Shown: positions 46,979-56,500 of the stretch, piece by piece
Layout: each line of letters starts with the position of its first letter
How positions within the stretch are numbered: position 1 is the stretch's first letter
Source of the DNA: Moraxella canis
GTDB lineage: Bacteria > Pseudomonadota > Gammaproteobacteria > Pseudomonadales > Moraxellaceae
NCBI RefSeq assembly: GCF_002014965.1
Contig: NZ_MUXT01000008.1
Location: 272,753-336,752 of the forward strand
DNA length: 64,000 nucleotides
Direction of reading: 5' to 3'
Program-made: the position numbers and the translations under genes
Notes under the pieces: generated by a model
What the model saw: the letters and a program-made list of their open reading frames with translations, nothing else
Told to the model about the DNA's origin: nothing
Databases searched by the model: none

Positions 46979-47005
46979 CAGGCGGTGTATGGCCGCCTGT
47001 TTTTA
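46979..47005 (+). terminator. Terminator between bamD and dnaG
   Basis: CAGGCGG / CCGCCTG with a 7-nt loop followed by TTTTT. It ends 24 nt before the dnaG start, so dnaG needs its own promoter or read-through. Confidence 0.9.
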
Positions 47006-47028
47006 TTGAATCGATCGGAATTTCGGAC

Positions 47029-49110
47029 ATGAATATCCCCGAGTCCATCATCGAGCAGCTCAATAGCCAAGCTGACTTGGTGGGGATGATTGGCAAACAT
47101 ACCACGCTCAAAGCAGCAGGCCGCGAGTACAAAGGCTGTTGCCCCTTTCATGGTGAAAAAACGCCATCGTTTTATGTCAATCCTGAGACCAACTTATATT
47201 ATTGCTTTGGCTGTCATGCCAAGGGCAATCCGATCACTTTTTTAAAAGAATTTGAGCGGATGAGCTTTATTGAATCGGTCAAATACTTGTCCGAACAAAC
47301 GGGCATCGAGCTGCCCAAAGATGACGCTTATCAAAAAAAATTCAAATACAAAAAAACCACCAAGACTCAGGGTGCCAAGCCACCCACTCAATCTTCGCCA
47401 TCTCCGAACATCGCCCAACATACTGCCGAGCAGCAGCCTGACACACTCCCATCACCGACGACCGACTGGACAAATGATTTGTCGGCATACGATACTTATT
47501 TTGGTTTAGATGATGCCCATCAACTCAGTTACAACGAACCTTATGACACTCAAGCGCCCGTCTTAGCTCAGCCGCCAAGCGAAGCACAAGGCGATTTGTA
47601 CACGCTATTAGATGCAGTGCATGACTACTATCAGTTTATGCTCGGCAGCTTTGCTTTTGCAAAACAGTATTTTTTAGATCGTGGTCTTAGCGAAGAGACC
47701 ATCCAAACCTTTGGTCTAGGATATGCACCCGAAGGTTGGCAGCACCTTGAACAAGTCTTCCCCCAAGATATCGAAGGCTTGAAAATATTAGGCTTGGTTC
47801 GAGAATCCTCCAAGGGCAACGGAAGGACGTTTTGCCTGCTGCGTCATCGGGTGATTTTTCCCATTCGCGATAACCAAGGGCGCGTTGTGGGTTTTGCAGG
47901 GCGAAGCCTAGGGGATGAAAATCCAAAATATATCAACTCAAGCGAATCGCCAGTTTTTCAAAAGCAGCACATTTTGTATGGTCTGTATGAATCGCGCAGA
48001 CAAAAAGCCAAAGACTACTTACTGGTTGAAGGCTATATGGATGTCATCGCCTTATACCAAGCAGGGATTTATGGGGCGGTAGCGCCTATGGGTACCGCCG
48101 CTAACGAAAAGCAAATCGAGCGACTTTTACGCTATAACAATCAGCTTACCTTATGTTTTGATGGTGATAGCGCAGGGCAGCGAGCAGCATGGCGCACACT
48201 AGAAATTGCTGCACCTGTCTTAAGTGATGGTCGTGAGCTTAAGTTTTTGACTTTGCCCGATAATCATGATCCTGACACTTACCTAAAATCTCATGGCGCA
48301 GCTGCGATGCGTGATGCCATCGAAAGCGCGGTGAGTCTGTCGGATTATATTTATGGTGTTTTGGCAAGTCAATACGACCTGACGCGTCCTGAATCTAAGG
48401 CACAAGCCATGGCGACACTTAGGCAGTTGACCGAACTGCTGCCAAAAGGCTCTAGCTTAAAATGGTGGCTAAATAGCGATATTTATCAAAAATTAAAAGC
48501 GGTGGGCAAAGAAGGACGGTTTAGTCCAAAGGTTGATTTAATCAATTATAGTCGCCGCGATGAAGCTGATGCAATCACCGAAATCGGACTGCATCTGATC
48601 CATACCCCCATTTTGCTCAAATCCGATCCTTTGGCATTTGTGATCGAGCATTCAGGTATGCCGCAGGCACACATCCCATTATCAAATCACCTTGAGCGTC
48701 AAGAAATTGACTTACCTAAGCTGCCAAATTGGGCAAGTTTTAAAAGTCCATTATTAGATGAAATCATCGCGACCATCAGCACATTACCCGATGAAATCCT
48801 ACAAGATAGCGCCGAAACGGCTCAAAGCTGTGCGTATTTCATCATCGCTGCCTTGAGCGATGTCAATAAAAGTCAAATACAGCTGCACTGGCAAAGATTT
48901 ATACAATCTTGGTGCAATCAAGATCTACAAGCCATCACGCCAGTATTTTATGGGCTGATTTGCACCGCCTTAAAAGACATTCTGCTCAAGCAGCAAAACG
49001 ACAGTAAAAATTTGATTTTATCAGAAGTTTATAAAAGACGCTTGCAGGCGTTGATCCATTGGGATAACGTCCATAACAAATCAAAATTGGCAGAAATTTT
49101 GACCAAATAA
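47029..49110 (+). CDS. dnaG: DNA primase
   Basis: Makes RNA primers at the fork. Its 693 residues start with the zinc-binding domain (ligands C38, H41, C59, C62 in CCPFHGEK...YCFGCHAKGN). The catalytic core includes the TOPRIM fold (LLVEGYMDVIALYQ and LCFDGDSAGQRAAWR) and a helicase-binding C-domain follows. A Pro/Gln/Ser-rich linker occupies about residues 100-188, roughly 80 residues longer than in E. coli, and its coding DNA begins with an A8 tract and an A7 tract. The ATG at 47029 is 24 nt after a terminator. It stands without the usual rpsU or rpoD neighbours. Confidence 0.96.
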   Translation: MNIPESIIEQLNSQADLVGMIGKHTTLKAAGREYKGCCPFHGEKTPSFYVNPETNLYYCFGCHAKGNPITFLKEFERMSFIESVKYLSEQTGIELPKDDAYQKKFKYKKTTKTQGAKPPTQSSPSPNIAQHTAEQQPDTLPSPTTDWTNDLSAYDTYFGLDDAHQLSYNEPYDTQAPVLAQPPSEAQGDLYTLLDAVHDYYQFMLGSFAFAKQYFLDRGLSEETIQTFGLGYAPEGWQHLEQVFPQDIEGLKILGLVRESSKGNGRTFCLLRHRVIFPIRDNQGRVVGFAGRSLGDENPKYINSSESPVFQKQHILYGLYESRRQKAKDYLLVEGYMDVIALYQAGIYGAVAPMGTAANEKQIERLLRYNNQLTLCFDGDSAGQRAAWRTLEIAAPVLSDGRELKFLTLPDNHDPDTYLKSHGAAAMRDAIESAVSLSDYIYGVLASQYDLTRPESKAQAMATLRQLTELLPKGSSLKWWLNSDIYQKLKAVGKEGRFSPKVDLINYSRRDEADAITEIGLHLIHTPILLKSDPLAFVIEHSGMPQAHIPLSNHLERQEIDLPKLPNWASFKSPLLDEIIATISTLPDEILQDSAETAQSCAYFIIAALSDVNKSQIQLHWQRFIQSWCNQDLQAITPVFYGLICTALKDILLKQQNDSKNLILSEVYKRRLQALIHWDNVHNKSKLAEILTK

Positions 49111-49147
49111 CCCAAATCCTACCAAAGGCGCGCCACACTTTTTTAAA

Positions 49148-49348
49148 TTAAGTCTTTGCGTCAGTGATTTGGCAAATGACAATACCACTTTGGATGTCAG
49201 GTACTTGATTGATAGATTTACAATAATTCATTTGGCGCGATTGATGGGCAAAATACCCTGCCACAAAGCTCAATACACATAGCACGCCCACCAATACCTT
49301 GACACCACTGTTTTGTAAAATCACTGGTTTGTTCTTTTGCATCGCCAT
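49148..49348 (-). CDS. Small single-pass membrane protein
   Basis: A 66-residue protein with one hydrophobic segment at about 17-34 and a short C-terminal region with two Cys residues (NYCKS...VICQI). AAGGAG lies upstream of two alternative ATGs, 49348 and 49342; the second has better spacing. Located between convergent dnaG and the GST gene, it follows the latter on the same strand by about 20 nt and may share its transcript. No function is recognised. Confidence 0.65.
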   Translation of the reverse strand: MAMQKNKPVILQNSGVKVLVGVLCVLSFVAGYFAHQSRQMNYCKSINQVPDIQSGIVICQITDAKT

Positions 49349-49369
49349 CAGCTCCTTGATTATGCCCGC

Positions 49370-50077
49370 TTACAACGGTGGGCCTGCCAAAGAAACAGCA
49401 TATTTAAAACCTTGACGACTTTCGCAATCAGCAAGCCAAGCATGTGTATTGGTATGCGTTTGTGGCACCAAGCCACGCAAGCGCGCGCCATACACCGCCA
49501 GATACATCTGTATGTCAGCTGCGCTAAACTGCCCTGCCAAATACGACTTATCAGCCAACGACGCCTCCAGCATCTTTAAAGCATTCGTCAAATTCTTATC
49601 CAAAATGATTTGATGGATACCAGATCTAAACTTATTTAGCACAGGTCTGGCAAACCATGGCGACTTTTGGATCGACTTATCCAAAATCAGCCCCATCACC
49701 AAAGGCGGCATCAGTGAACCTTCAGCAAAATGCATCCAAAATGTATAATCACGCCATGCTTTGTCAGTGGCTTGTGTTTTTGGGTCGGCTGCGGCAGGAT
49801 AAAAGCGCGCCTCTGAATCATACGCCTTTAATAGATAAGATAAAATCAGTGCAGACTCTGCCAAAACTTGTTCGCCCTTAGGCAGGCTATCATCTATTAA
49901 AATCGGCGCCTTCCCCATGGGGTGAATCTGTTCAAGACTATTGGGTGCCAAGGCAGTTTTTCGATCACGCTCAATCAGATGCAGCTGATACTCCAAGCCG
50001 TAAGCCAATTTGAGCTCCTCAAGCAGCCAAACCACTCTAAAAGAGCGAGATTTATTTAAATGATATAAGTGCAACAT
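49370..50077 (-). CDS. Glutathione S-transferase-family protein
   Basis: A 235-residue GST. The N-terminal thioredoxin-like domain (1-80) has HLNKSRSFRVVWLLEELKL with the active-site Ser/Arg region, and the cis-Pro segment MGKAPILIDD. A helical C-domain follows (WMHFAEGSLMPPLVM, YLAGQFSAADIQMYL). It resembles the GstA/YfcG-like bacterial group with fungal relatives. It is 45 nt after gyrA, with a hairpin between. The substrate is unknown. Confidence 0.88.
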   Translation of the reverse strand: MLHLYHLNKSRSFRVVWLLEELKLAYGLEYQLHLIERDRKTALAPNSLEQIHPMGKAPILIDDSLPKGEQVLAESALILSYLLKAYDSEARFYPAAADPKTQATDKAWRDYTFWMHFAEGSLMPPLVMGLILDKSIQKSPWFARPVLNKFRSGIHQIILDKNLTNALKMLEASLADKSYLAGQFSAADIQMYLAVYGARLRGLVPQTHTNTHAWLADCESRQGFKYAVSLAGPPL

Positions 50078-50094
50078 GATTCACCATCCCAAGA

Positions 50095-50116
50095 AGCCAA
50101 GCAAATCAGCTTGGCT
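50095..50116 (-). repeat. Intercistronic hairpin between gyrA and the GST gene
   Basis: AGCCAAGC / GCTTGGCT with a 6-nt loop, no T run on either strand, so more likely an mRNA-stability element than a terminator. Confidence 0.5.
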
Positions 50117-50122
50117 GAAAAT

Positions 50123-52822
50123 TCATTGAATAGACTCAGGCGCCTGCTGCACCACTTCAGCCAAATCGGCTGTTTCTTCTGACGCATCGATATCATCTTC
50201 ATCGACATGTTCGACGCACGCCATGCCAACCAACACCTCTTCATCGGCAATGCGAATCAGTTTAACACCTTGCGCATTACGACCAGCGGTCGCAATCTGA
50301 GCCACAGGCGTGCGCACCAAAGTGCCTTTATCCGAAATCAAAATAACATCTTCTTCACCAGTAACTGCGATCGCCTTAACCAGCTGCCCGTTACGCTCAG
50401 AAGTTTTGATCGCAATCACCCCTTTGCCGCCACGACCTTTGGTTGGGTAATCATCGATCGGCGTGCGTTTACCAAAGCCGTTTTCGCAAGCACATAAAAT
50501 CTCACCTTGTTTGGGCGCGACCACCAAAGATACCACTCGGCTCACCGCAAAATCATCACTGACCTCATCAGTATCTTCATCCAAGAGCTCTTCTTCATCA
50601 GTTGTCGCAAGCAAATTCACGCGCATACCGCGAACGCCTTTGGCAACTCGGCTCATCGCACGGATACTATCTTCTTTAAAGCGGATGGCTTTGCCTTCAT
50701 TACTAAATAGCATGATCTCTTGTTCGCCATCGGTGATTGCAACACCAATCAGGGTATCGCCTTCTGCCAAATCAATCGCGCGCAAACCACCCGCACGCAG
50801 ATTGGCAAATTGTGACAAAGCCACGCGCTTCACTGTCCCTGATGCTGTTGCAAAGAACACAAAGCTGTTTTCGTCTTTTAGGTCATCTACAGGCAAAATC
50901 GCTGTGACCGACTCATCAGACTCAAGATTGATCAAATTCACCAAAGGACGACCCTTTGAGCCGCGACTGGCGATTGGGATCTCAAATCCGCGTAATCTAA
51001 AAACGCGACCTGTATTTGTAAAGCACAGAATATGGGCGTGCGTACTGGTCACCAACAAATGCTCAATCACATCATCTTCTTTCATGGCAGTCGCTGAGCG
51101 CCCTTTACCGCCGCGTTTTTGGGCTTGATAGTCGCTGATCGGCTGAGTCTTGGCATATCCTGTGTGAGAAACTGTCAAAACAACCGTCTGCTCAGGGATC
51201 AGATCCTCACGATTAAAGTCATGGCGAGCATCGACGATGTCAGTTTTACGGGCATCTCCAAATTCATCACGAATCTCAATCAGCTCTGTGCGCACTACGC
51301 CCATCAGCACATCAAAATCATTTAAAATCAGATTTAACCGTGCAATCTCGCCTAAAATTTCTTGATATTCGCCCGTCAATTTATCCTGTTCAAGACCAGT
51401 TAAACGATGTAGCTGCATATCCAAAATGGCGTTCACCTGATCAGGTGACAGACGATAGCGAGTTTTGTTCTCAATCAAGCCATACGGTGCTTTAAGATCC
51501 TCGCCATCAATGATCTCAGGGCGAATAGAATCAGCGCCCGCCGCTTCAAGCATTTTGACCACACCGGCTGAATGCCAAGTCTTAGCAAGCAAATTTTCGC
51601 GTGCTTCGCTGCGGTTGGCTGACTGCTTGATGGTCTCAAGCACATCATCAATATTAGCAAGGGCAATGGTTAAGCCCTCAAGCAAATGCCCGCGCGCCAA
51701 CGCTTTGTTAAGCTCAAAAATCGTACGGCGCGTCACCACTTCTTGGCGGTGGCGAATGAACGCTGCCACCAAGTCGCGCAGTGTCATAAGCTTGGGCTGA
51801 CCATTATCCAATGCCACCATATTAATACTAAAGCTCGTCTCAAGCGGCGTTTGGTTAAATAAGTTATTAACCATTACTTCGGCATTTTCGCCTCGGCGCA
51901 AATCAATCGCCACGCGCACGCCTTCTTTATCCGACTCATCTCGGATCTCCGTGATGCCTTCGATTTTTTTGGTATTCACCAAATCGGCGATGTGCTTGAT
52001 TAGATTGGCTTTATTGACTTGATAAGGAATTTCTGTAAAAATGATGCGCTCACGGTCTTTGTTTGCACCGCTATCGCCCATTGATTCGATATGATAGCGA
52101 CCACGAATGTGCAGACGACCTTTGCCAGTACGATAAGCATCGATGATGCCGCTTCTGCCATGGATGATGCCGCCCGTTGGGAAATCAGGTCCTGAAATGT
52201 GCGTAATCAGCTCATCACTTGAAATATTTGGATCTTCGGCATATGCCAAGCAAGCATTCAGTACTTCTGTCAGATTATGCGGCGCCATGTTAGTTGCCAT
52301 ACCTACGGCAATCCCTGCCGCACCATTAACCAACAAATTTGGAATACGCGCCGGCAATACGCTTGGCATTTTCATAGAGCCGTCGTAGTTATCTTCCCAA
52401 TCAACGGTATCTTTATCAAGATCGGCAAGCATTTTGTGCGTCAGCTTCTGCATTTTCATTTCTGTATAACGCATCGCCGCTGGTGGGTCACCATCCATAG
52501 AACCAAAGTTACCCTGACCATTCACCAACATATAACGCAAACTAAAATCCTGCGCCATACGCACAATGGCATCATAAACCGCGGTATCGCCATGCGGATG
52601 GTATTTACCAATCACATCACCAACGACACGCGCCGATTTGAGATATTTTTTATTATAATCATTTCCAAGCTCATGCATGGCGTATAAAATACGGCGGTGA
52701 ACAGGCTTAAGTCCATCACGCACATCAGGCAGCGCACGCGAAACAATGACGCTCATCGCATAATCCAAATACGAACGCTTTAATTCTTCGACGATGCCAA
52801 TCGGACTGACCGAGTCACTCAT
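50123..52822 (-). CDS. gyrA: DNA gyrase subunit A
   Basis: The DNA-cleaving subunit of gyrase. The 899 residues contain the catalytic Tyr119 (AMRYTEM), the quinolone-determining segment [11 protein letters not shown] with Thr80 and Asp84 (wild-type-like for Moraxella), the tower and coiled-coil regions, and the C-terminal pinwheel with the GyrA box QKRGGKG (the usual motif is QRRGGKG). An acidic tail closes it. The ATG at 52822 has AGGA 6 nt upstream. It stands apart from gyrB. Confidence 0.97.
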   Translation of the reverse strand: MSDSVSPIGIVEELKRSYLDYAMSVIVSRALPDVRDGLKPVHRRILYAMHELGNDYNKKYLKSARVVGDVIGKYHPHGDTAVYDAIVRMAQDFSLRYMLVNGQGNFGSMDGDPPAAMRYTEMKMQKLTHKMLADLDKDTVDWEDNYDGSMKMPSVLPARIPNLLVNGAAGIAVGMATNMAPHNLTEVLNACLAYAEDPNISSDELITHISGPDFPTGGIIHGRSGIIDAYRTGKGRLHIRGRYHIESMGDSGANKDRERIIFTEIPYQVNKANLIKHIADLVNTKKIEGITEIRDESDKEGVRVAIDLRRGENAEVMVNNLFNQTPLETSFSINMVALDNGQPKLMTLRDLVAAFIRHRQEVVTRRTIFELNKALARGHLLEGLTIALANIDDVLETIKQSANRSEARENLLAKTWHSAGVVKMLEAAGADSIRPEIIDGEDLKAPYGLIENKTRYRLSPDQVNAILDMQLHRLTGLEQDKLTGEYQEILGEIARLNLILNDFDVLMGVVRTELIEIRDEFGDARKTDIVDARHDFNREDLIPEQTVVLTVSHTGYAKTQPISDYQAQKRGGKGRSATAMKEDDVIEHLLVTSTHAHILCFTNTGRVFRLRGFEIPIASRGSKGRPLVNLINLESDESVTAILPVDDLKDENSFVFFATASGTVKRVALSQFANLRAGGLRAIDLAEGDTLIGVAITDGEQEIMLFSNEGKAIRFKEDSIRAMSRVAKGVRGMRVNLLATTDEEELLDEDTDEVSDDFAVSRVVSLVVAPKQGEILCACENGFGKRTPIDDYPTKGRGGKGVIAIKTSERNGQLVKAIAVTGEEDVILISDKGTLVRTPVAQIATAGRNAQGVKLIRIADEEVLVGMACVEHVDEDDIDASEETADLAEVVQQAPESIQ

Positions 52823-53086
52823 AAATAATCCTTGCTACAAACGATTAATTCACATAGCCTATGGCAACGATCTCATCGCCAAAACCATGCATAAATACCT
52901 TAAAAACAACGCATTATTTTAGCACAAAATGCCCAAAAAATGTAGGTTAATGTGGGTTGTCGCTGATTTTTATCTTGGTTAAATCAAATCTTATCTTGAC
53001 CAATCAACATCGCAAATCTAGCCGCATAATTCAGCAATATCACGCTTGATGACACATCAGATATCTATCTTTGGCTTGGGATTTGG

Positions 53087-53788
53087 TTATTTGGATTTTT
53101 TATTAGGGCGAATCAAGCTTTTGAGCATCTGCTCATGCGTGATGATGGTTGCTTGATTTGGCGTGCGCAGCTGCGGCTGATGATTATGCTCATAGGCGGT
53201 CAGCGCCATACAAGCAGCGACTTGTTTAGGCTCAAGCGCACGTTTGTTTTTAGAGGTGAGCACGTATAATGCGCCATTGAGCGCTTGGTTACCAAGGCTT
53301 TTTAGGCTCAGGCGCTGCTTGGGCAAGGTTAAGCGATGCAGCCGAAAAATTGCCAATGTATCAAAACTCAGCGTGCGCAAATAGTACTCTACATCCGCCT
53401 TGGCTGTCAGCTCATCGTCATGGTTAGGCGCATCGGCACCATCTTTGGATAAAAAATAAAACTGCTGTACGCCCTTTTGTTTGCAGGCTTTGGCAAATTC
53501 TAGATTGTACAACACATTAACTTGATAAAACTCATCATGGCTTGGCACTTGCTGTTTTGAGACACCAAGACAACTAAAAGCATCTGTATCAGCACCAATC
53601 GCCATCGCCTCAATGGTCGATGCCAGTGCCCGAAAATCCGCCACATGATAGACTTGCATATTCGCACTCATGGCGCGTGGCTGTGTGCGCGTGATCAATA
53701 TTACCGACTCATAGATCAGCGCAAGCTCTTGGGCAAGCGCCTCACCCACTCGACTCGAACCACCGATTAAGATTGCTTTGGTTTTCAT
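53087..53788 (-). CDS. NAD(P)-binding Rossmann-fold protein
   Basis: A 233-residue protein of the atypical short-chain dehydrogenase group (NmrA/TIP30-like). The dinucleotide loop IGGSSRVGEALAQELA is at residues 9-24; FYFLSKDGAD resembles the TIP30 substrate loop. I see no classical YxxxK catalytic pair, so it may be a sensor rather than an enzyme. I chose the ATG at 53788; the frame runs on to a TTG. The family assignment is general and the function unknown. Confidence 0.75.
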   Translation of the reverse strand: MKTKAILIGGSSRVGEALAQELALIYESVILITRTQPRAMSANMQVYHVADFRALASTIEAMAIGADTDAFSCLGVSKQQVPSHDEFYQVNVLYNLEFAKACKQKGVQQFYFLSKDGADAPNHDDELTAKADVEYYLRTLSFDTLAIFRLHRLTLPKQRLSLKSLGNQALNGALYVLTSKNKRALEPKQVAACMALTAYEHNHQPQLRTPNQATIITHEQMLKSLIRPNKKSK

Positions 53789-53946
53789 CAATTTTCACTC
53801 ACGCTAAATATACGCATTATATTCAAGCAATCAATCGATTGCGCCAAGTGCTGATTTTTGAATTTATTATTCTAGCACAAAATCCATCAAAAAAATCAAC
53901 CACTGCATCAGTCAATCGATAGACTAAGAAAATTTTTATTTACATA

Positions 53947-53975
53947 TTGTGAGATTGTCAAGATTTTGGTATGAT
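53947..53975 (+). promoter_or_regulatory. Promoter of rpsT
   Basis: TTGTGA, 17-bp spacer, TATGAT. Transcription would start near 53982, giving an 85-nt leader. A tiny hairpin in that leader (AGGA-TTTA-TCCT, 54055-54066) covers the Shine-Dalgarno. Confidence 0.6.
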
Positions 53976-54066
53976 ACGCCGTTATATTGTCCAAGCAATG
54001 CGTCTCCTCAAGCACATTGCCCCACTTTTTACAATTTATCATTTCAATTTTTTAAGGATTTATCCT

Positions 54067-54333
54067 ATGGCAAACTCTGCACAAGCTCGTAAACGCGCTC
54101 GTCAAAACACCAAGCGTCGTCAGCACAATGCATCTCAGCGCTCTATGGTGCGTACTTACATCAAGCGCGTAAATTCTGCAATCGAAGCAAAATCTTATGA
54201 GCTTGCAACTGAAGCCTACAACAAAGCTGTACCAGTCATTGACCGTATGGCTGACAAAGGCATCATCCACAAAAATAAAGCTGCTCGTCATAAGAGCCGT
54301 TTGAATGCTGCAATCAAAGCTCTAAAAGGCTAA
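54067..54333 (+). CDS. rpsT: 30S ribosomal protein S20
   Basis: Small-subunit protein that binds 16S rRNA and stabilises early assembly. The 88 residues are highly basic, with [23 protein letters not shown] at the start and [15 protein letters not shown] near the end. A frame from 53971 is longer, but the ATG at 54067 gives the family start and has AAGGA 8 nt upstream. Monocistronic, with its own promoter and terminator. In E. coli S20 represses its own translation; the hairpin over the Shine-Dalgarno could be part of such control. Confidence 0.96.
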   Translation: MANSAQARKRARQNTKRRQHNASQRSMVRTYIKRVNSAIEAKSYELATEAYNKAVPVIDRMADKGIIHKNKAARHKSRLNAAIKALKG

Positions 54334-54350
54334 TAGTTGCTCAGCATCAC

Positions 54351-54378
54351 AGAGTCCAAGTTGTCTTGGGCTCTTTTT
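54351..54378 (+). terminator. Terminator of rpsT
   Basis: AGAGTCCAAG / CTTGGGCTCT with a 4-nt loop, one wobble pair and a T run. Confidence 0.85.
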
Positions 54379-54496
54379 TATATCCCAAATGATGCGATCA
54401 GCCAAAACCCATTGATGCATTATTTTTGAATAAAATGGCGACATGAACCTAAATTCTTGTTACAATATTCTTATCAATAAATAGTATAGGCGTTTG

Positions 54497-55138
54497 ATGA
54501 GTATTAAAGTTTTGGTCGCAGATGACCATGATTTGGTAAGAATGGGCATTACTCGGATGCTTGATGATGATCCGAGCATTGAGGTCATCGGTGAAGCAGT
54601 TGATGGCGACAGTGCAGTCATGCAAGTGCGTGAGCTAAGCCCTGATGTTGTTTTATTGGATGTTAATATGCCGAATATCGATGGTGTGGAAGCCACTCGA
54701 CGCATCAAGCAATTTAATCCAACCATCAAAGTGCTTGCTGTCTCAAGCTTGACAACTCAGCCATACCCTTCCATGCTTTTGAAGGCAGGCGTTAACGGGT
54801 ATATCACCAAAGGAACGCCGCTAGATGAGATGATCCGCGCCATTAAAAAAGTGCACGCAGGATCGCGTTATTTTAGCCATGATGTTGCTGAGCAGCTTGC
54901 CGAGACAGTGCTTGGCGAACAAAAAGAATCGCCCTTTGACGCCCTATCTGAGCGCGAAAAACAGGTTGCCATGATGGTTGTCAACTGCCAAAGTACGCAG
55001 CAGATCGCCGATCAGCTGTTTGTGAGCGCCAAGACAGTGAACACTTACCGTTATCGTATTTTTGAAAAACTGGGTGTAGATAGCGATGTTAAGCTTACGC
55101 ACCTTGCCATCCGACATGGGCTGATTCAAGCTCATTAA
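54497..55138 (+). CDS. GacA/UvrY-like response regulator
   Basis: A 213-residue two-component response regulator of the NarL/FixJ class. The receiver has the acidic pair D9-D10, the phosphoacceptor D55 (VVLLDVNMP) and the Lys in GYITKGTP. The helix-turn-helix (about 148-205) has LSEREKQVAMMVVNCQSTQQIADQLFVSAKTVNTYRYRIFEKLGV. Its architecture and length match GacA/UvrY, which act on small RNAs in the Csr/Rsm system. No histidine kinase or uvrC is beside it. The assignment beyond family is likely but not proved. Confidence 0.88.
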   Translation: MSIKVLVADDHDLVRMGITRMLDDDPSIEVIGEAVDGDSAVMQVRELSPDVVLLDVNMPNIDGVEATRRIKQFNPTIKVLAVSSLTTQPYPSMLLKAGVNGYITKGTPLDEMIRAIKKVHAGSRYFSHDVAEQLAETVLGEQKESPFDALSEREKQVAMMVVNCQSTQQIADQLFVSAKTVNTYRYRIFEKLGVDSDVKLTHLAIRHGLIQAH

Positions 55139-55154
55139 TCAGCAATCAAATACA

Positions 55155-55206
55155 AAAATATCGCAATCAAAACAGCCAATTCATTGATCTTTTGATTGCG
55201 ATTTTG
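55155..55206. terminator. Large bidirectional terminator between the GacA-like gene and ctpA
   Basis: ATCGCAATCAAAA (55160-55172) and TTTTGATTGCGAT (55190-55202) form a perfect 13-bp stem with a 17-nt loop between two convergent genes. Confidence 0.85.
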
Positions 55207-55213
55207 CCTTAAA

Positions 55214-56479
55214 TCAGCTTTGATTTGCTTTTGCTTGCTCCATCAAATCCAAGCTTAAGCGCAGCCATTCATCATCTTGTGCCTCGCTAGAAGAAGGCTT
55301 AAAGCTTACGTCGGGCACCACGCCGATTTTATCGATCTTTTTGCCATCAGGCGTTAGATAATGCGCGGTAGTCATCTTGATGCCTTGATTATTCCCCAAA
55401 GGAATCACCGATTGCACCGAACCTTTACCATAGCTGGTCTCACCGACGATCAGCGCACGCCCATGTGTTTGCAGTGCGCTTGCAAGCACTTCAGCTGCTG
55501 ATGCCGAATAGCGGTTTTGTAAAATAATGACTGGCATGGATTCTAGCACAGGTGAGCCGTGCGTCTCAATCACCCTTTCTATGCCATTTCGGTTTTGGAC
55601 TTGGGTCACCACTTGCTTTCGCATAAATAAGGAAGCCACTTCAGCCGCTGAATCAAGCACGCCACCAGGGTTGTTTCGCAAATCAATCACCACGCCCTGA
55701 ACCTGCCCTCCTACTAAGGCAAGATGATCAATGATCTCTTGGCGCGTGTTGTTTTGAAATACAGGCAGTTTGATGATAGCAATGCCGTTTTGAACAAACA
55801 CTTCAATGGTGCTTTTTTGAGCTTGGTTACGGATGACATTTGCCGATTGCTTGGATCGACCTGCTCTGGAATAAGTGATATCAACACTTGAGCCTGCAAT
55901 ACCGCTTAACAGCTGAGCTATGTCATTTTCAGTTTGGGATTGGTTGAGCTTGATATCGCCAATTTGATGCAAATAATCCCCAACATTAATACCGGCAGTT
56001 TTGGCGGGGCTATCGGCAGTCACTTCAGTGACCACCCAATGCGCATCTTGGTTTTTCCAAACTGCCTTTAAACCCACGCCTGCCACATTACCTGTAGTAA
56101 ATGAGCTAAGACTGGCAAAGGCTTTAGCATCCAGAAATTCGGCATTACGATCCACGCGATTTAGCATCCCATGGATGGCGTGATAAAACAACATCTCATC
56201 ATCTACAGGCTCGATGTACTCACGGCGCATCAAATCAACTGCTTGCACAAAAGTTTTAAGTGTGGTGGGACTGATGGTATTCAAAGGCACTCGCCCAGAA
56301 TGCAAGCCATCAATCCCATACAAATGATTTGGCGCTACATCCAAAGCATCCAAAGCAGGCGCATCCGTCAATTCATTTGCATCTGCTTGAGTATCAGAAG
56401 TTTGTGGATTGGCAAATGCGCTTGTATTTAAGCTTATCACACCAATCAACACAGCCGTTATTAATGCCGAAAATCGCAT
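55214..56479 (-). CDS. ctpA: S41-family C-terminal processing peptidase
   Basis: A periplasmic serine protease that trims or degrades envelope proteins from the C-terminus. The 421 residues have a signal peptide (cleavage after SAFA, near 24), a PDZ domain (about 130-210, GLKAVWKNQ...AGINVGDYLHQIG), and the catalytic Ser/Lys pair in NRYSASAAEVLA and GETSYGKGSVQ. In Pseudomonas CtpA acts on peptidoglycan hydrolases with an adaptor. It is downstream of gpmI on the same strand, 21 nt apart, so co-transcribed. Confidence 0.93.
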   Translation of the reverse strand: MRFSALITAVLIGVISLNTSAFANPQTSDTQADANELTDAPALDALDVAPNHLYGIDGLHSGRVPLNTISPTTLKTFVQAVDLMRREYIEPVDDEMLFYHAIHGMLNRVDRNAEFLDAKAFASLSSFTTGNVAGVGLKAVWKNQDAHWVVTEVTADSPAKTAGINVGDYLHQIGDIKLNQSQTENDIAQLLSGIAGSSVDITYSRAGRSKQSANVIRNQAQKSTIEVFVQNGIAIIKLPVFQNNTRQEIIDHLALVGGQVQGVVIDLRNNPGGVLDSAAEVASLFMRKQVVTQVQNRNGIERVIETHGSPVLESMPVIILQNRYSASAAEVLASALQTHGRALIVGETSYGKGSVQSVIPLGNNQGIKMTTAHYLTPDGKKIDKIGVVPDVSFKPSSSEAQDDEWLRLSLDLMEQAKANQS

Positions 56480-56500
56480 ACCAAACCTTTTTTTGTCTAA

